Positions 1-10,300 are shown, counted from the first letter of the stretch. The stretch is 28,667 bases of DNA from Actinomortierella ambigua (GCA_016098155.1 JAAAJB010000459.1:1-28667); one strand, 5' to 3'. Numbers and translations: made by a program. Notes: a model not told the origin generated them from the letters alone.

Positions 1-664
1 TCGATTCAATCTGGATCCTCTCTCTCGATTCTCTGACGACGAGCTCTGGCGAGCATTGGAGACGGCCGAGCTGAAGAGCTATGTCCAGGACCAAGAAGTT
101 GGATTGGGGGCACTTGTTGCGGCACAAGGCGAGAATCTTAGCGTTGGACAGCGTCAGCTTGTTTGTCTTGCACGGGCCCTGCTGATCAAGTCGAAAGTGG
201 TGGTTCTTGATGAAGGTATATCCTTGGCACGCGGGAACCCCTCTCTCCTTGGCACCTCCTTGTCCCTCTCTTTCGAACATGTGATTTCGTGGATGCATGA
301 GGTTATAATACTGGTCGACACTAACGTACACCCTCTGCTTCTATCAACCAACCTATTGCATTCTTTTTCAGCGACGGCAAGTGTGGACCTGGCAACAGAT
401 GCACTGATCCAGAAAGCAATCCGTGTAGACCTCGCTGACTCGACTGTGGTCACCATTGCTCATCGCCTCAACACAATCATTGACTTTGACAAGGTACTGG
501 TCCTCGATCGCGGCCAGGTGGTCGAATTCGACTCACCTCATGCACTACTCAACCGGCCCGGCTCTTTCTTTGGTCAGCTTGTCGATGAGACCGGCGAGCA
601 GAATGCCAAGATGCTCCGAGCCCTGGCTGAAATCCAAGCGTCACACGAGACTGGGCATAAATAA
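1..664 (+). CDS. ABC transporter, subfamily C (MRP/YCF1 type), 3' end only
   Basis: This is the C-terminal end of the second nucleotide-binding domain of a full-length ABCC exporter, a membrane pump that uses ATP to move conjugates, metals or drugs (substrate not readable). The window opens in frame at base 2 with a FNLDPL segment typical of ABCC proteins just after the Q-loop. The signature LSVGQRQ, Walker B VVVLDE and H-loop IAHRL follow. An intron at 216-371 (GTATAT...TTTTTCAG) must be removed to rebuild the D-loop stretch LDEATASVD; it splits the Ala codon after LDE. The stop is TAA at 662-664. The intron is 156 bases, a multiple of three, and has no stop in frame, so an unspliced reading also looks open. 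Walker A, both membrane domains and the first NBD lie to the left of the window. The 3' end converges with RRG7, 53 bases between stop codons. Confidence 0.95.
   Translation, partial: RFNLDPLSRFSDDELWRALETAELKSYVQDQEVGLGALVAAQGENLSVGQRQLVCLARALLIKSKVVVLDEGISLARGNPSLLGTSLSLSFEHVISWMHEVIILVDTNVHPLLLSTNLLHSFSATASVDLATDALIQKAIRVDLADSTVVTIAHRLNTIIDFDKVLVLDRGQVVEFDSPHALLNRPGSFFGQLVDETGEQNAKMLRALAEIQASHETGHK
216..371 (+). other. Intron in the ABC transporter, 3n and stop-free
   Basis: The donor GTATAT and the acceptor after a TTCTTTTTCAG tract bracket 156 bases. Removing them joins GAAG to CGACG and restores the conserved LDEATASVD motif between Walker B and the H-loop. Retention would insert 52 residues between the catalytic Glu and the D-loop without a frameshift. 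Confidence 0.93.
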
Positions 665-717
665 TATTCGACGACTGATTTAGGAACAAGTAGCATAAGA
701 TGTCAATTATACACGAT

Positions 718-2397
718 TTATGTAGGTGTGCATGGCCGCATATGTGTGGGAAGGTCAATAGAGTGAAGGATTCGTTCGCCTTCGGCTTCATACGATCGAG
801 GTTCTACTGATAGCCAATCTGCCAAGTGAGCCTTGTCCATGGGTTCCATCCAGGACCAGTCCACATTCGAAAACTCGTGCTCTGAATCAGCTTCGACCAG
901 AAGTTGGTTGTCGTTGTTGAGTGTCCTGATGTACTCGGTATAATCCTCACTCATATACTCCACGCCATTAACTCTGTCTTGCTCGTTCTCAGTGGGATGA
1001 TGATTCAAAAAATCTTCATCCCACTCGGGAGTGGAGTCAACAGTGCCGGCATTCAGTGATGTATGGACGGAATGCGTTATCGGAGCGCTGGCCGGCTGCA
1101 CTTCATGGCGGAGAAAACGTTTGTCAACACCTCCCCCGACTTTGCTGTTGGTCAATTCCACATAGCCATGCTCGGAGGGTCTCAAAGGCCCTGGAAGGCG
1201 CTCGAGGATGCGGCCGTTGAAGCACAGTACGGGGCGACCTTCAGCCGCACCTGTAGCAGCATCGGCGCCGGCACTCATCACCACTCTGCCATTGTTTTGT
1301 TTTCGTAAGGTCCCGATTTGAAGGCCATGCATGACGTGTTCGGCGGCTTGATTCCACATGAGCTTGCGACACTCGTGGAGCTCAGTGTCGATGACGACAA
1401 GAGCCATGGGCCATAGCGACTTGAGACAAGGGACAAGGGCCTGTTTGGTGAAATCCGAAGCACTTGCCAAGATAGCCAACGTCGGTTGGCTCTCGTACGA
1501 CAGGGTGCCCTGGAGCTCTCGGACAATACGTGGTCCAATTTTTCCTGTTGATTTTTTACATTGGACAATCACGTTGAGATGCCTGACCCAATCCTCCGGA
1601 GCGGGTGCGGCCGAGAGCGGAAGAAACCATTTCCCGCGAAGATCGACTCCTTCGTCGCCATTTCCCGCCGACCGGTGTGTGTAGATGCCAAGCTGCCTCT
1701 GGAGGACACTTTGCGTCTGATACTCGAACAGCGTACCCCGAAATAAAGAGCTGCCGGTATTGATGTGCTCGACCGATCTGAAGCTCTCGAGATCGTTGTG
1801 CGAAGAGGATGACAGTGGTGGGTTGATACTGCTGCCCTTGTCCTCTCTACCTTGTGACGAGAGACGATTACGTGCGCGCAATGTCGTCGTAGCTGTCAAC
1901 GGTGTCAAGACGGATGCGGGGAAAGGCGCCGGTTCAAGACCAAGCATCCTGCTGTCCACACTGTACTCTTGATAAGTCGACCCTTTGTGTCCAAGCGCCA
2001 CTTTGTTGAGCTCCGTTGCAGCGTCCATGGTCTTCTTGTCCTGCTGTGGGAGGCTGTGGTCTCGGTTGGCATTGGAAGGGACGGCAGAGCGGGTAAGTGG
2101 CAAATCTTGAAGAGTAGTACAGTAAGAAGGCGGGGCCTCAGGCTCAACTGATTCCAACTGGGGCGCTGCTGCACAAGGAGAAGCAGCTGACAGAGTAGAT
2201 GAAGCTCTTCGTAGAGGTAGTGGAAGTGGTGCTTGACCTCGAAGCGGTTGCAGGAAAGGCAGCAGGGTAGGGCGTGAGGGGGTAGTTGTCAGGTATGTCG
2301 GCTGGCTTTGGAGGTCACGACATGCTGAATAGAGCTGCCTGGCACACCTGTGGGCGCTGCATCCATTGCCTTGACTCAGGAAGAGTGTTTTTTGCAT
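718..2397 (-). CDS. RRG7: RRG7-like mitochondrial protein (restriction-endonuclease-like fold)
   Basis: Likely homologue of fungal RRG7 (required for respiratory growth 7), a mitochondrial protein of the PD-(D/E)xK nuclease-like superfamily; yeast RRG7 is needed for respiration but its reaction is not known. I start at the ATG at 2397 (559 aa). The open frame runs further to 2508, but there the first codon is GTG, unlikely in a fungus. The N-terminus (MQKTLFL, then many Arg, Ser and Leu but few acidic residues) fits a mitochondrial presequence. The core lies at about residues 215-365: GTLFEYQ, GVDLRGKW, IVQCKKS and RELQG, giving the expected E...D...QxK catalytic pattern (Glu 225, Asp 252, Gln 279/Lys 281). 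Yeast RRG7 is about 240 aa; this protein has about 210 extra Ser/Thr/Pro-rich residues in front and an acidic tail. No intron is needed. It is divergent from the securin-like gene. Confidence 0.85.
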   Translation of the reverse strand: MQKTLFLSQGNGCSAHRCARQLYSACRDLQSQPTYLTTTPSRPTLLPFLQPLRGQAPLPLPLRRASSTLSAASPCAAAPQLESVEPEAPPSYCTTLQDLPLTRSAVPSNANRDHSLPQQDKKTMDAATELNKVALGHKGSTYQEYSVDSRMLGLEPAPFPASVLTPLTATTTLRARNRLSSQGREDKGSSINPPLSSSSHNDLESFRSVEHINTGSSLFRGTLFEYQTQSVLQRQLGIYTHRSAGNGDEGVDLRGKWFLPLSAAPAPEDWVRHLNVIVQCKKSTGKIGPRIVRELQGTLSYESQPTLAILASASDFTKQALVPCLKSLWPMALVVIDTELHECRKLMWNQAAEHVMHGLQIGTLRKQNNGRVVMSAGADAATGAAEGRPVLCFNGRILERLPGPLRPSEHGYVELTNSKVGGGVDKRFLRHEVQPASAPITHSVHTSLNAGTVDSTPEWDEDFLNHHPTENEQDRVNGVEYMSEDYTEYIRTLNNDNQLLVEADSEHEFSNVDWSWMEPMDKAHLADWLSVEPRSYEAEGERILHSIDLPTHMRPCTPT

Positions 2398-2649
2398 GAC
2401 AATGCGCTGTGTCCAGACAAATGAAGCAAATGTGATTGATGTCCGATGCTCCAACGCCGAGTTTGACCTTGAAGGCGAAATGTTATTCTCCAATGTCACC
2501 CTCCACACGGGGTGAAGTGAAAGGGGACTGATTTCTGTCGGTGGCGCTCGTCGCCTAACTTTGCATCACTTCCACCTCCCTCCACTTTCACACTTTGAAT
2601 TTGTTTGCAACTCCCTCATCCACTCGCCAAAGGCAGACACACACGGGAC
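2398..2649. promoter_or_regulatory. Divergent promoter region, RRG7 / securin-like gene
   Basis: These 252 bases between two divergent start codons carry a pyrimidine-rich stretch (about 2569-2600, on the plus strand) just before the securin-like gene. I see no TATA box and no ACGCGT cell-cycle box. The assignment rests on position. Confidence 0.5.
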
Positions 2650-4680
2650 ATGTATCATACGCGCTCCAGCAGCATCGTTGACAAGGAGAACAAGGAGGCT
2701 GCCTCATCGCGGGTGCTGACGCGCCAGCAGAGCAGCAGCAACCTCCTGCTGCCTCGCACTCCTTCTAAGCAGCACACCCAGGGACAGCAGCATCAACAAC
2801 CTCTCAAGGCTGGTATACCAGGCACTCCTCATCTAGCAAAGACTGCTGCTATCGCTCCATCCACTCCAACAGGTAATTACCCTGGAATTGAACCCGCAAT
2901 CTGAATGTCATGTGGTTGCTTGTACATACTAGGTCAATGCCAACTCAACTGCTTGTTTAATTCTTGTTGTTTCAAGGTCATAGCATCCTCCGCGCCAAGA
3001 CAAACCAGCAACTGCCAGCAACACCCAATGCGCATGGCACCAAAAGCAACAGCAATAACACCACCACCACCAAAAAGAGTACACTCGCCAGGACATTCAG
3101 TGCTGCGACGGCCACCACTGCAGCTGAAGAAAACACTGATGACTACCAACAGCAGCAATCACTCCAATCGCCTGATATCGCCGCCATTGCTGCTGCCGAT
3201 GCAAGAAGGAAATCAATCACGCGGCGTGGCTCCAATATCCGTGAGCGTTTGATTGTCCACAGGGATGGACCATCGGCTGATACTCCAGATGCAACAGCAG
3301 CAAACATGGCGGCGACACCTCTGCAAGCAACATCTTCCTCCGCCGTGTCCACCTCCTCATCTCCGTCGTCAGGCAGAGCCAGCCTCCGCAAAAAGTCGCT
3401 TATTCGACGTGAGACGGTTGCTGAGCAAGCTAGGGAGAATGCCACAACAACGTTGGCCATGGAGCGATCGCAGGAGAGCTTGGATAAGGTGGTAGTTGGC
3501 GAGGGCAGGACAGAGTCGAAACGGCGCGCTCTGAGCAAGGAAGACGACGATGTCGAGGTTGAATATTGTCCGCCACGCCAACAAGGTAAAGAAACTAACA
3601 AAACAAAAAAGATCTGCCATTGGACATATGCCGCCTCTACTTTGAATATTTTCTGATCTTTTACTTCACTTTCTCCAATCATTCAGAACAACCATATGAG
3701 TGTGAAGTGCAGATCGATAAGAAAGTCTTTGATCTGCATCCCCCAGCGCTTGCATACTATATCAGTACCGTTGAGGACTTTGATCTCCCCACTCCTTCGT
3801 TTGAGCCGGCAGAGACCCGACGAAGGCCAGGATTGGCAGCAATGGGTGAGCCGACGATAGATGCGGCATCTACGGATACCAACCATAAGGAGGAGCCGGA
3901 TAACGATGACAATCCCAGTAACAACGTCAAGGAGAAGGACATTGTGGACTCGGCTCGAAGAGATGAGGAGTCCGAATTGGAGGCAACGTTGCACCCTGCA
4001 GGAAGCCCCACCACCAATTTTGGCATTACCGACCTTCACGATAATTCCAGAACCCTTCCACCGTTTGATGGATTCCAGTTTGATGTCGATGACTCGGGTG
4101 ATGACCTGAACGTAATGACAGAGGTAATGATACCGGTTGTTTAAGAGCCCTCTGTCACACATGATACCCCAATCTTCTTTGGGCTATGGCCAATAATTGA
4201 CATTGACCCTAATAGACTATCAACGCCTCTCTCGACTGGTAGACGCGGCCCGGGACATTATTGGCGCCAAGTCGACCAGGACCAACTCAAGCCATCGGGA
4301 AGCGTACTGTCAAAGCAACCATCCAGTCAGCAAAGCTCAATGTAGCCCCCAAAGTCCGAAAAGAAAAAATAGCATCAAAATCAGTGGCATCAAGTACTAA
4401 GGCACCTTTTGGATCGGCGCCAGAACGTTCTTTGCGACGAGTGCCATCTGTCAAAGCGCCACCATCGACAGCATCAATAACATCGGCATCGACAACGACT
4501 GTAGCTTCGGTACCCGCACTAACGGTGTCATCCCCGGCTTCGTCCCCTCATGTCACCACCACTGCCTCCACCTCCTCCACTGCTGTCGACAAGGGTTTAT
4601 TGAAGGATATTGGATTGGAGGACCTTGAAGACACGTCCAAGGTCGAGTCTTCCTTCACTGACTTCCAGTTTGACCTCTAG
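2650..4680 (+). CDS. Securin-like (Pds1/Cut2-type) protein, four exons
   Basis: Exons 2650-2872, 2977-3585, 3687-4123 and 4243-4680 join in frame to 568 aa. An upstream open frame starts only with TTG at 2605, so I use ATG 2650. Securin inhibits separase until the APC/C destroys it at anaphase. Seen here: a KEN box at residues 12-14; RxxL destruction-box candidates at about 163 (RERL), 208 (RASL) and 257 (RRAL); a basic, Ser/Thr-rich N-terminal half; then EYCPPR...QPYE at about 270-282, split by intron 2, which resembles the EYxPPxxxxxPYE motif I associate with fungal securins. The C-terminal half is acidic, with two FQFD motifs, one near residue 413 and one at the extreme end. Intron 3 has the acceptor GGTAG; earlier AGs would leave an in-frame stop. 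Family assignment rests on short motifs, as expected for fast-evolving securins. It could instead be another APC/C-regulated disordered protein. Confidence 0.6.
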
Positions 4681-4907
4681 GAAGAGGATATCGTATTCTG
4701 TCTCTTGATTTGTCCTCCTAACACCCTCGTCTGTACATAGTCCATTCACGTTTGCTTTCTTTTCGTACGTTTACATCTTCACCTGAGGCAAAATATTTCA
4801 CTTGCAACCCACAACTATTGTCCACCAATCAGTTTTCTTCGTGAGTGAATGTATAAATGTTTATCTACAAATGCGACAAAAAATAAGAGACGCAGCTTCT
4901 TTTTGCT
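4681..4907. other. Convergent 3' region, securin-like / HOM6
   Basis: This 227-base interval between two stop codons is AT-rich and should hold both 3' UTRs and poly(A) sites. No open frame or structured element is supported. Confidence 0.6.
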
Positions 4908-6224
4908 CTACTGGCGAGTGCGCTCGGCAATCTTGAGGACGTCCGAGTACATGCCGAAGGCGGTGACAGCAGCACCGGCACCGGCACCCTGGATGATCAG
5001 GGGGCTGGGGAAGCGCTCAGTGGTGAATGCAATGATGTTGTCACTACCCTTCAGCGAAGCGAAGGGATGGCTTGCAGGGTATCTATTCGTCGTCATGGAA
5101 GTGGCAGAGCAGAGAGTTAGTTCTCAATGTCATTTGTCAAAGTCTCCGTCATGAGCATGCTATCAGGCAGCACAAAAGGATCAAGAAAGGGGAAAAGCAA
5201 ATTACCTGGCAAGGGTAACGCCGCTCTTGCCGTTGACTGGGTCAACGAGACCAACGTAGCGCAGGACCTGGCCGGCCTGAATAGCTTCATTGTTGAGGTT
5301 CTCAAAGTGGGCGTCAAATTCGGGCAGCTTGGTCATAAACTCCTCGGCAGAGGTGTTGCGGAGCTCCTGGGGAACAATGTTTTCCACGCTGATCGTCTCC
5401 TGCGACAGGTCCAGACCGGCAACGCGGCCCAGAATAATGACCTTGCGCGCAACATCCATGCCGTTGAGATCGTCACGGGGATCGGGTTCCTAGTAGATGC
5501 AAGACACGCAGAAAAAAAATGCGGTTGGTTTGTTTGAGCTAATATCGCGAAACCTTTTCATCCCCCTCTTGCCCATTGCCCCTACATCACAGACAAGCGC
5601 ATATGTTCGACCTACAGTGTAGCCGAGCTCCTTAGCAACAGAGACGACTTCGGAGAACTTGACGGGCTTGGCAGAGGCATCAAGAGTGGAGAAGTTGTTA
5701 AAGATGTACGAGAGCGTGCCAGAGAAGATACCCTCGATCTTGACAATCTTGTCACCAGTGGCGACAAGGTCATTGAGGGTGTTGATGACAGGCAGACCGG
5801 CGCCAACGGTCGATTCGTGGTAGACCATAGCCTTGCCAGAGTCAGCCAGGCTACGGATCTGCTTGTAGAGGCTCAGATCACCAGAGAAAGCCTTCTTGTT
5901 GGGGGTGACGACGTGGAAGCCAGCCTCGAGCCAGCGAGGATAATAGTCGGCGACGGCCTGGTTGGAGGTGCAGTCCATGACGACGGTTGGGTACTGGGCC
6001 TTGGAGGCCTGGAGGGACTCGGTGAAGCTATCGAGCGAGAAGGGCAACTTGGAAGCTGCGAGGTCCTCCTTCCACGACGAGGTCAGAGGGGTGGCCGAGG
6101 TGAGCATTTGACGAGAGTTGGCCACACCAATGATGGCAATCTGCTTCGAGGTCGAGCTCAGGACCTGACGAATGAATTCCGAGCCGACAAGACCAACACC
6201 AACGAGAGCGACATTGACAACCAT
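4908..6224 (-). CDS. HOM6: Homoserine dehydrogenase, three exons
   Basis: Reduces aspartate semialdehyde to homoserine with NAD(P)H, the branch step leading to threonine and methionine; cytosolic. Exons on the minus strand are 6224-5616, 5489-5206 and 5082-4908, giving 355 aa against about 359 in yeast. The Rossmann motif GVGLVG is at residues 9-14. The conserved block joined across intron 1, YTEPDPRDDLNGMD, supplies Glu 204, Asp 209, Asp 215 and Lys 219, each exactly four residues before the yeast active-site residues Glu 208, Asp 213, Asp 219 and Lys 223. Exon 3 restores RYPASHPF and ends TAG at 4910-4908. Start ATG 6224 is followed directly by the first beta strand (VVNVALVG), so no targeting peptide is present. 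Introns 1 and 2 are 126 and 123 bases with standard GT-AG ends. This is the best conserved enzyme in the window. Confidence 0.98.
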
Positions 6225-6455
6225 GATTAACTGCTGAAATTAGGCTGAATGAGGGTGACAGGAGAAGAGAGAGAGAATAAAAAAACGCAAAGGAGATATT
6301 TGCCTGCAACATCCCCGATCGAGATGACACATTTTTTGTAGACGCTGAGTGACGGTCAAAAAAACTCTAGCGAAGCGGGCAATCAAAAACGACATGAACA
6401 CTCTGGGCAAGGCCCCAACACTTCCCGGCATACATGCAACAAGAGTCGCCTGGGC

Positions 6456-6738
6456 TCACAGACTCCTCCGCCAAGAGAGAGGTGAAGAAGGACGCGTTCT
6501 TTTAGCAAGTAGTCGTCTTCCAGTTGATGGATCCTGCTGTTGATTACTGTTATTTTGGTCAAGTGGAGGGTGTTGTGTACCTGACTTTGTTTTTTTTTTC
6601 CTCGTTATTAGAATTGAATGGTGTGCTTGCTGCCCACTCTCGTGGGAATACCATACCTTTGAAAGTCAACAGGACAATGCCTGTAGTCAATCCAATCCAA
6701 ATCTTTCTCTTTGCATATGGCCCGTGTGATCTTGACAT
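6456..6738 (-). CDS. Candidate small single-span membrane protein (uncertain)
   Basis: ATG at 6738 opens a short frame: SRSHGPYAKRK, then a hydrophobic segment (IWIGLTTGIVLLTF), a shape common to small mitochondrial or ER membrane proteins. Read unspliced it ends at 6559 after 59 aa. A plausible 76-base intron (6656-6581: donor GTATGG, branch-like CTAATAAC, acceptor AAGTCAG) would instead join 6738-6657 to 6580-6456 and give 68 aa with a Gln/Asn-rich then basic tail. It lies in tandem with HOM6, 231 bases upstream of the HOM6 start. I recognise no family. It could be chance, or part of a spliced HOM6 leader. Confidence 0.25.
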
Positions 6739-6952
6739 TCTGTACCTGGAAACCAAAGATAGCGGCTTCCTGTCGCCACCCAACACGAAGTACGTTCGTA
6801 CTGTGAGATGGAGCAAACAGGGGGAGAAAGAGCATGTCAGCAGGTGACTCTGGCCACATGTATGTCGATGTATGTTTTTATTTTGTCTTTTGTTGTTGTG
6901 CCTGACTCCCCTCCCAGGCCGCTCTTTTTTTTTTTTTATGTTCACCCAAGAA

Positions 6953-7036
6953 AAGGGGGGAGGGGGACAATCATCATCGAGGAAAATGGGGGGTGCGGGA
7001 GGGTGGACGTGGGGGTTTTAGTGTGGGGGGGGGGGG
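6953..7036 (+). repeat. G-run cluster with quadruplex potential
   Basis: At least six runs of three or more G occur in 84 bases (G6, G5, G6, G3, G3, G5, then G12), separated by short loops plus one longer spacer. The cluster sits about 270-350 bases upstream of the PH-FYVE start on the non-template strand. Confidence 0.6.
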
Positions 7037-7099
7037 ATGAATTATCGACGGGCATGGCCCAAAAAAAAGGGCGGAGGCAACATGACCCCATGCTCTTGT

Positions 7100-7255
7100 C
7101 AGCCAATCCTCTCCCGCCCCCTCCATCCTCTTTCCTTCGTTCGCCCACTTCTCTTTCCTCTTCCCCCCTTCTGTCTTCTCTTCTTCCTCCTCCTCTTCTT
7201 CTTTCTTCCCTTTCCCTGCATTGGCCTCCAAAGCCCGACTCGTTTCCTCTGCGTT
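7100..7255 (+). promoter_or_regulatory. Pyrimidine-rich (CT) promoter tract of the PH-FYVE gene
   Basis: About 150 bases are nearly all C and T on the coding strand, ending about 50 bases before the ATG at 7303. CT-rich stretches often mark core promoters and transcription start regions in filamentous fungi. No TATA box was seen. Confidence 0.45.
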
Positions 7256-7302
7256 TCATAATAACTCACAACCTGGACTTCAACTTACAAAATTGAGGCA
7301 AC

Positions 7303-10300
7303 ATGCTCGTTTCGCCTGCCTCCCCTCCGTCCCAGTCCTCTTCAACGTCTGCAACCTTGTCCGCCACGGCTTCGGCCCTGCTACTCACGAAACGCCCACG
7401 ATCAACTGCAGGAACACCGCCAGCGGCTAGCCCATCCTCTCCATCGCAGTCTGCATCTCTATCCACAGCAGCCACAACCACAACAACCACATCGATCGCT
7501 ACTGCAGCTATTGGGCCGCTTCCATCGACGACGACCGACAGCCAGCAGCAACGACGAACAATACATTTGGATTTACCCGTAACGAGTTCGATAAGCAACC
7601 CGAGCACACACCCAACCATGGACAATACGTCAAATCCAATAGCCACCACATCAACAGCCACAACGACGGCGCCAATGGCAACAACAGAAACAGCAGAAGC
7701 ACAGAGCACCGCTAATGACACGCTGGGGAAGAAAGACGAGGGAGAGGAAGAAGGAGAAGCTGAGACCTACGAGTCGCCTCGGCAAAACAGCAACGGTTCT
7801 GCCCAGGTGATGACAGGAAAGATTCCCACGGCCAAACGAAGCTTGAATACACGCACTGCTGGCAAGAATGATCGATCTTCCTCGTCCCGTAAATACAGCA
7901 CCACCACCACCTCAGGAGCAAATGCAGCATCTGTCATGGATTCAACGATTGAAACACTTGTTGAGACCGAGAGCATGCCTCCAAGTGCCTACACCAGTCG
8001 GAGCAGTAGCAGCCTCAGCCTGGCTACCCAGCTGTCCACCTCCTCTTCTTCTGCTGGGGCAACGACTCAAGGTCTTGCCCCTCTGTCGCCGACCTCGCCG
8101 ACAGTACGGCCCTCACCGGCAAACAAGGTCCTGACACGCCCACTGTCGACATCCCAGCTAACCTCATCAACAATGATCATGCCCCATCTATCACCCACAC
8201 CAGCACGCTATGCTGACTTTAACCTGGCCTCTCTCGGCCAGCTCTCTCCGTCGGCCTCCACGGCAACAGCTACTTTAACCCGTCCGGACGCCACCACCAC
8301 CACCCCTCTTATACCTTTCCTCCTGTCACCATCCTCGCCTCCTCTGACCTGCACTACGACTAGCATTCACCCTACAACAGTCGCAAACCATCAACACCAG
8401 AACAGCAACAGCAGCAGCAGTAGTACCTCCTACTTTTCACTACAAACGTCTACGAAGGCAAGACCATCCTCAGCGCTATCATCGCCAACGTTCTACCCTA
8501 CGCATCAGCCCATGTTCCTCGGCAGTAGCAATACAACCTACCACATTGTTGGCAGCGGTGGTGAGCGAATACCGACTCTGGGTGGTAGTGGCGGTGGCGG
8601 AGCATCGGATGCGATCTCTCTGCTTGATCTAGACGACTCGCAAGATATTGTTATGATCGACAGCAACGGTAATAGTTCCGGGATCGGTGGGACCGCACAT
8701 GCCGTTGTCGGCCAAACTATGGCTTCAGCATCCGCGGCCATGGTCACCCATCCATCAACGTTGTCGTCTACGTCGGTCTCTTCAACTGCTGCTGCTGCTG
8801 CTACCACAAGCAATGGCAGTGGTCATTCTTCTTCAATGTCGACAATACGGCCCTTTTCGTTCGCTAATACTTTGAGCACTCATTTAGACTTTTTCGATCT
8901 GTCCATTGGCAAGCATGATGGATCCTCCTCCTCTACTTCGACCTCTAATCCTTCCGCCGTCACCACAACTGCGCCCAACCCTTCTTCTTCCACTGGGTCA
9001 TCCCATTCGACCCACGGTAGCGGTGTAAACGCTTCGCCCGCTGCAGGCTCGGCGGCTGCAGCGCTCCAATCGTTCCACCAGCAGCAACAGACGTTGAAGG
9101 AGTCGGCAGCGGCAGCACGATCGTCGGTGCCAACGCTGACAGCACAGGCGAAGCGGGATGCCATGCAGCGTGCGGCATTGATAGCCGCAATGCAGCAGAA
9201 CGGCGGAGCCAAGCTACTTATGCAGGCCCATCGTGTCGGTCGGCGCCATGATCGGCCGAGTCGCGCAATCCGGTTTAGCGAGTTTCACAAGATTTGTGAG
9301 ATTGAACATGGCTTTGAGAAGGGCAAGGTAATCAAAAAGGAGGGTGAAAAATAGAGACTCGTAAGACTCTCTTGGACGATGGAACGCGGAGTGACATGAA
9401 CTGTAATAGGAGCGAACGGTTTCCATCTTTATCTCGTGGTTCCTATTAATCAATAATCAATGTCTTTGTTGCCCCATTCACGTACGGAATGCACATTGGT
9501 GCAGTCGTTGATTGCTCATGGGCGGACGCTCGTGACAACGACAACTGCGCAAAAGCTGAACCACGAAGGAGATCCATCGACCATGGTAAGGAATCTCGAC
9601 AACACGAGCCCTGTGACCTTGCGCCTGACCCATGAGCCTAACGTTGAACCACCCCTTTTCTTGCTTGATTTTCCCTTAGGTTCTCTATCTATTCACAGAT
9701 GCTTTAGTGACTGGACTCGACAAAACTCGCCACCCCTCACCTGCAGAAGAGGATCTGGTGGCCACAATTCCAGTGCAAGAAAGCGTTGTTGTGAATGAGC
9801 CGTTGACTGAAAAAAATGAGACACCCAAGAGAAAGAAGATCAAGCAACCTCTGTTGAATAATCCATATGCTGGCCATCTGGTGAATCAACAGGTCACCCG
9901 TATTATCCAAGTACAAGCAGATGCCGTCGAGAACACCGGTTAGCCAATGTGTCTATTTGGACAACAATACTGTTGTTCTTGATCCCTGATCATAGTTCTC
10001 ACACACTCTACTATTTTCCTCCTTCTACTTGCACCACCAAAATAGAGGAACCACTCCTCAAGATGACTATCCCGTCAGCCACCTACACACTGCTCTTTGC
10101 CCAAGTCTCAGAGCGAGACAATTTCCTCCACAGCCTGAACGAGATCACTCTCGCCCACAAGAACCACCTGCTGTCTCAGTCCAGGTACCTGGCCGATCTC
10201 AAGAAATTCAAACGACACTCGGCCTTCCCCTTCGACACCTCCTTCCTCAAGACATGGGGCATCCCGGGCGGCCTAAACCTTGGTAACGGCGCTGCTGCTG

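Larger units (their letters stand above)
6225..7302. promoter_or_regulatory. Divergent intergenic region, HOM6 / PH-FYVE gene
   Basis: This 1078-base region lies between divergent start codons. It contains a possible small minus-strand gene (6456-6738, listed separately), a T10 run near 6590, a cluster of G-runs on the plus strand (6953-7036, including G12 at 7025-7036), then a long pyrimidine tract (about 7100-7255) leading to the PH-FYVE start. Such CT tracts commonly precede fungal transcription starts. Two TGACTC half-sites (6845-6850 and 6903-6908) are more than 600 bases from HOM6 and lack the final A of a Gcn4 site, so I do not call them operators. Confidence 0.5.

Noticed and set aside
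2398..2508. N-terminal extension of RRG7 to 2508
   Set aside because: It begins with GTG, and the ATG at 2397 is followed by a better mitochondrial presequence.
6845..6908. Two TGACTC half-sites as Gcn4/CPC1 control of HOM6
   Set aside because: They lack the full TGACTCA, are more than 600 bases from the HOM6 start and are expected by chance in 1 kb.
7266..7721. 151-codon minus-strand open frame over the PH-FYVE start
   Set aside because: A shadow of Thr/Ser-rich coding sequence, giving Val/Ala repeats without features.
9460..9943. A separate small gene starting at ATG 9460
   Set aside because: The acceptor at 9504 joins exon 1 in phase and completes a PH domain that continues into the FYVE exon; the ATG lies inside the intron.
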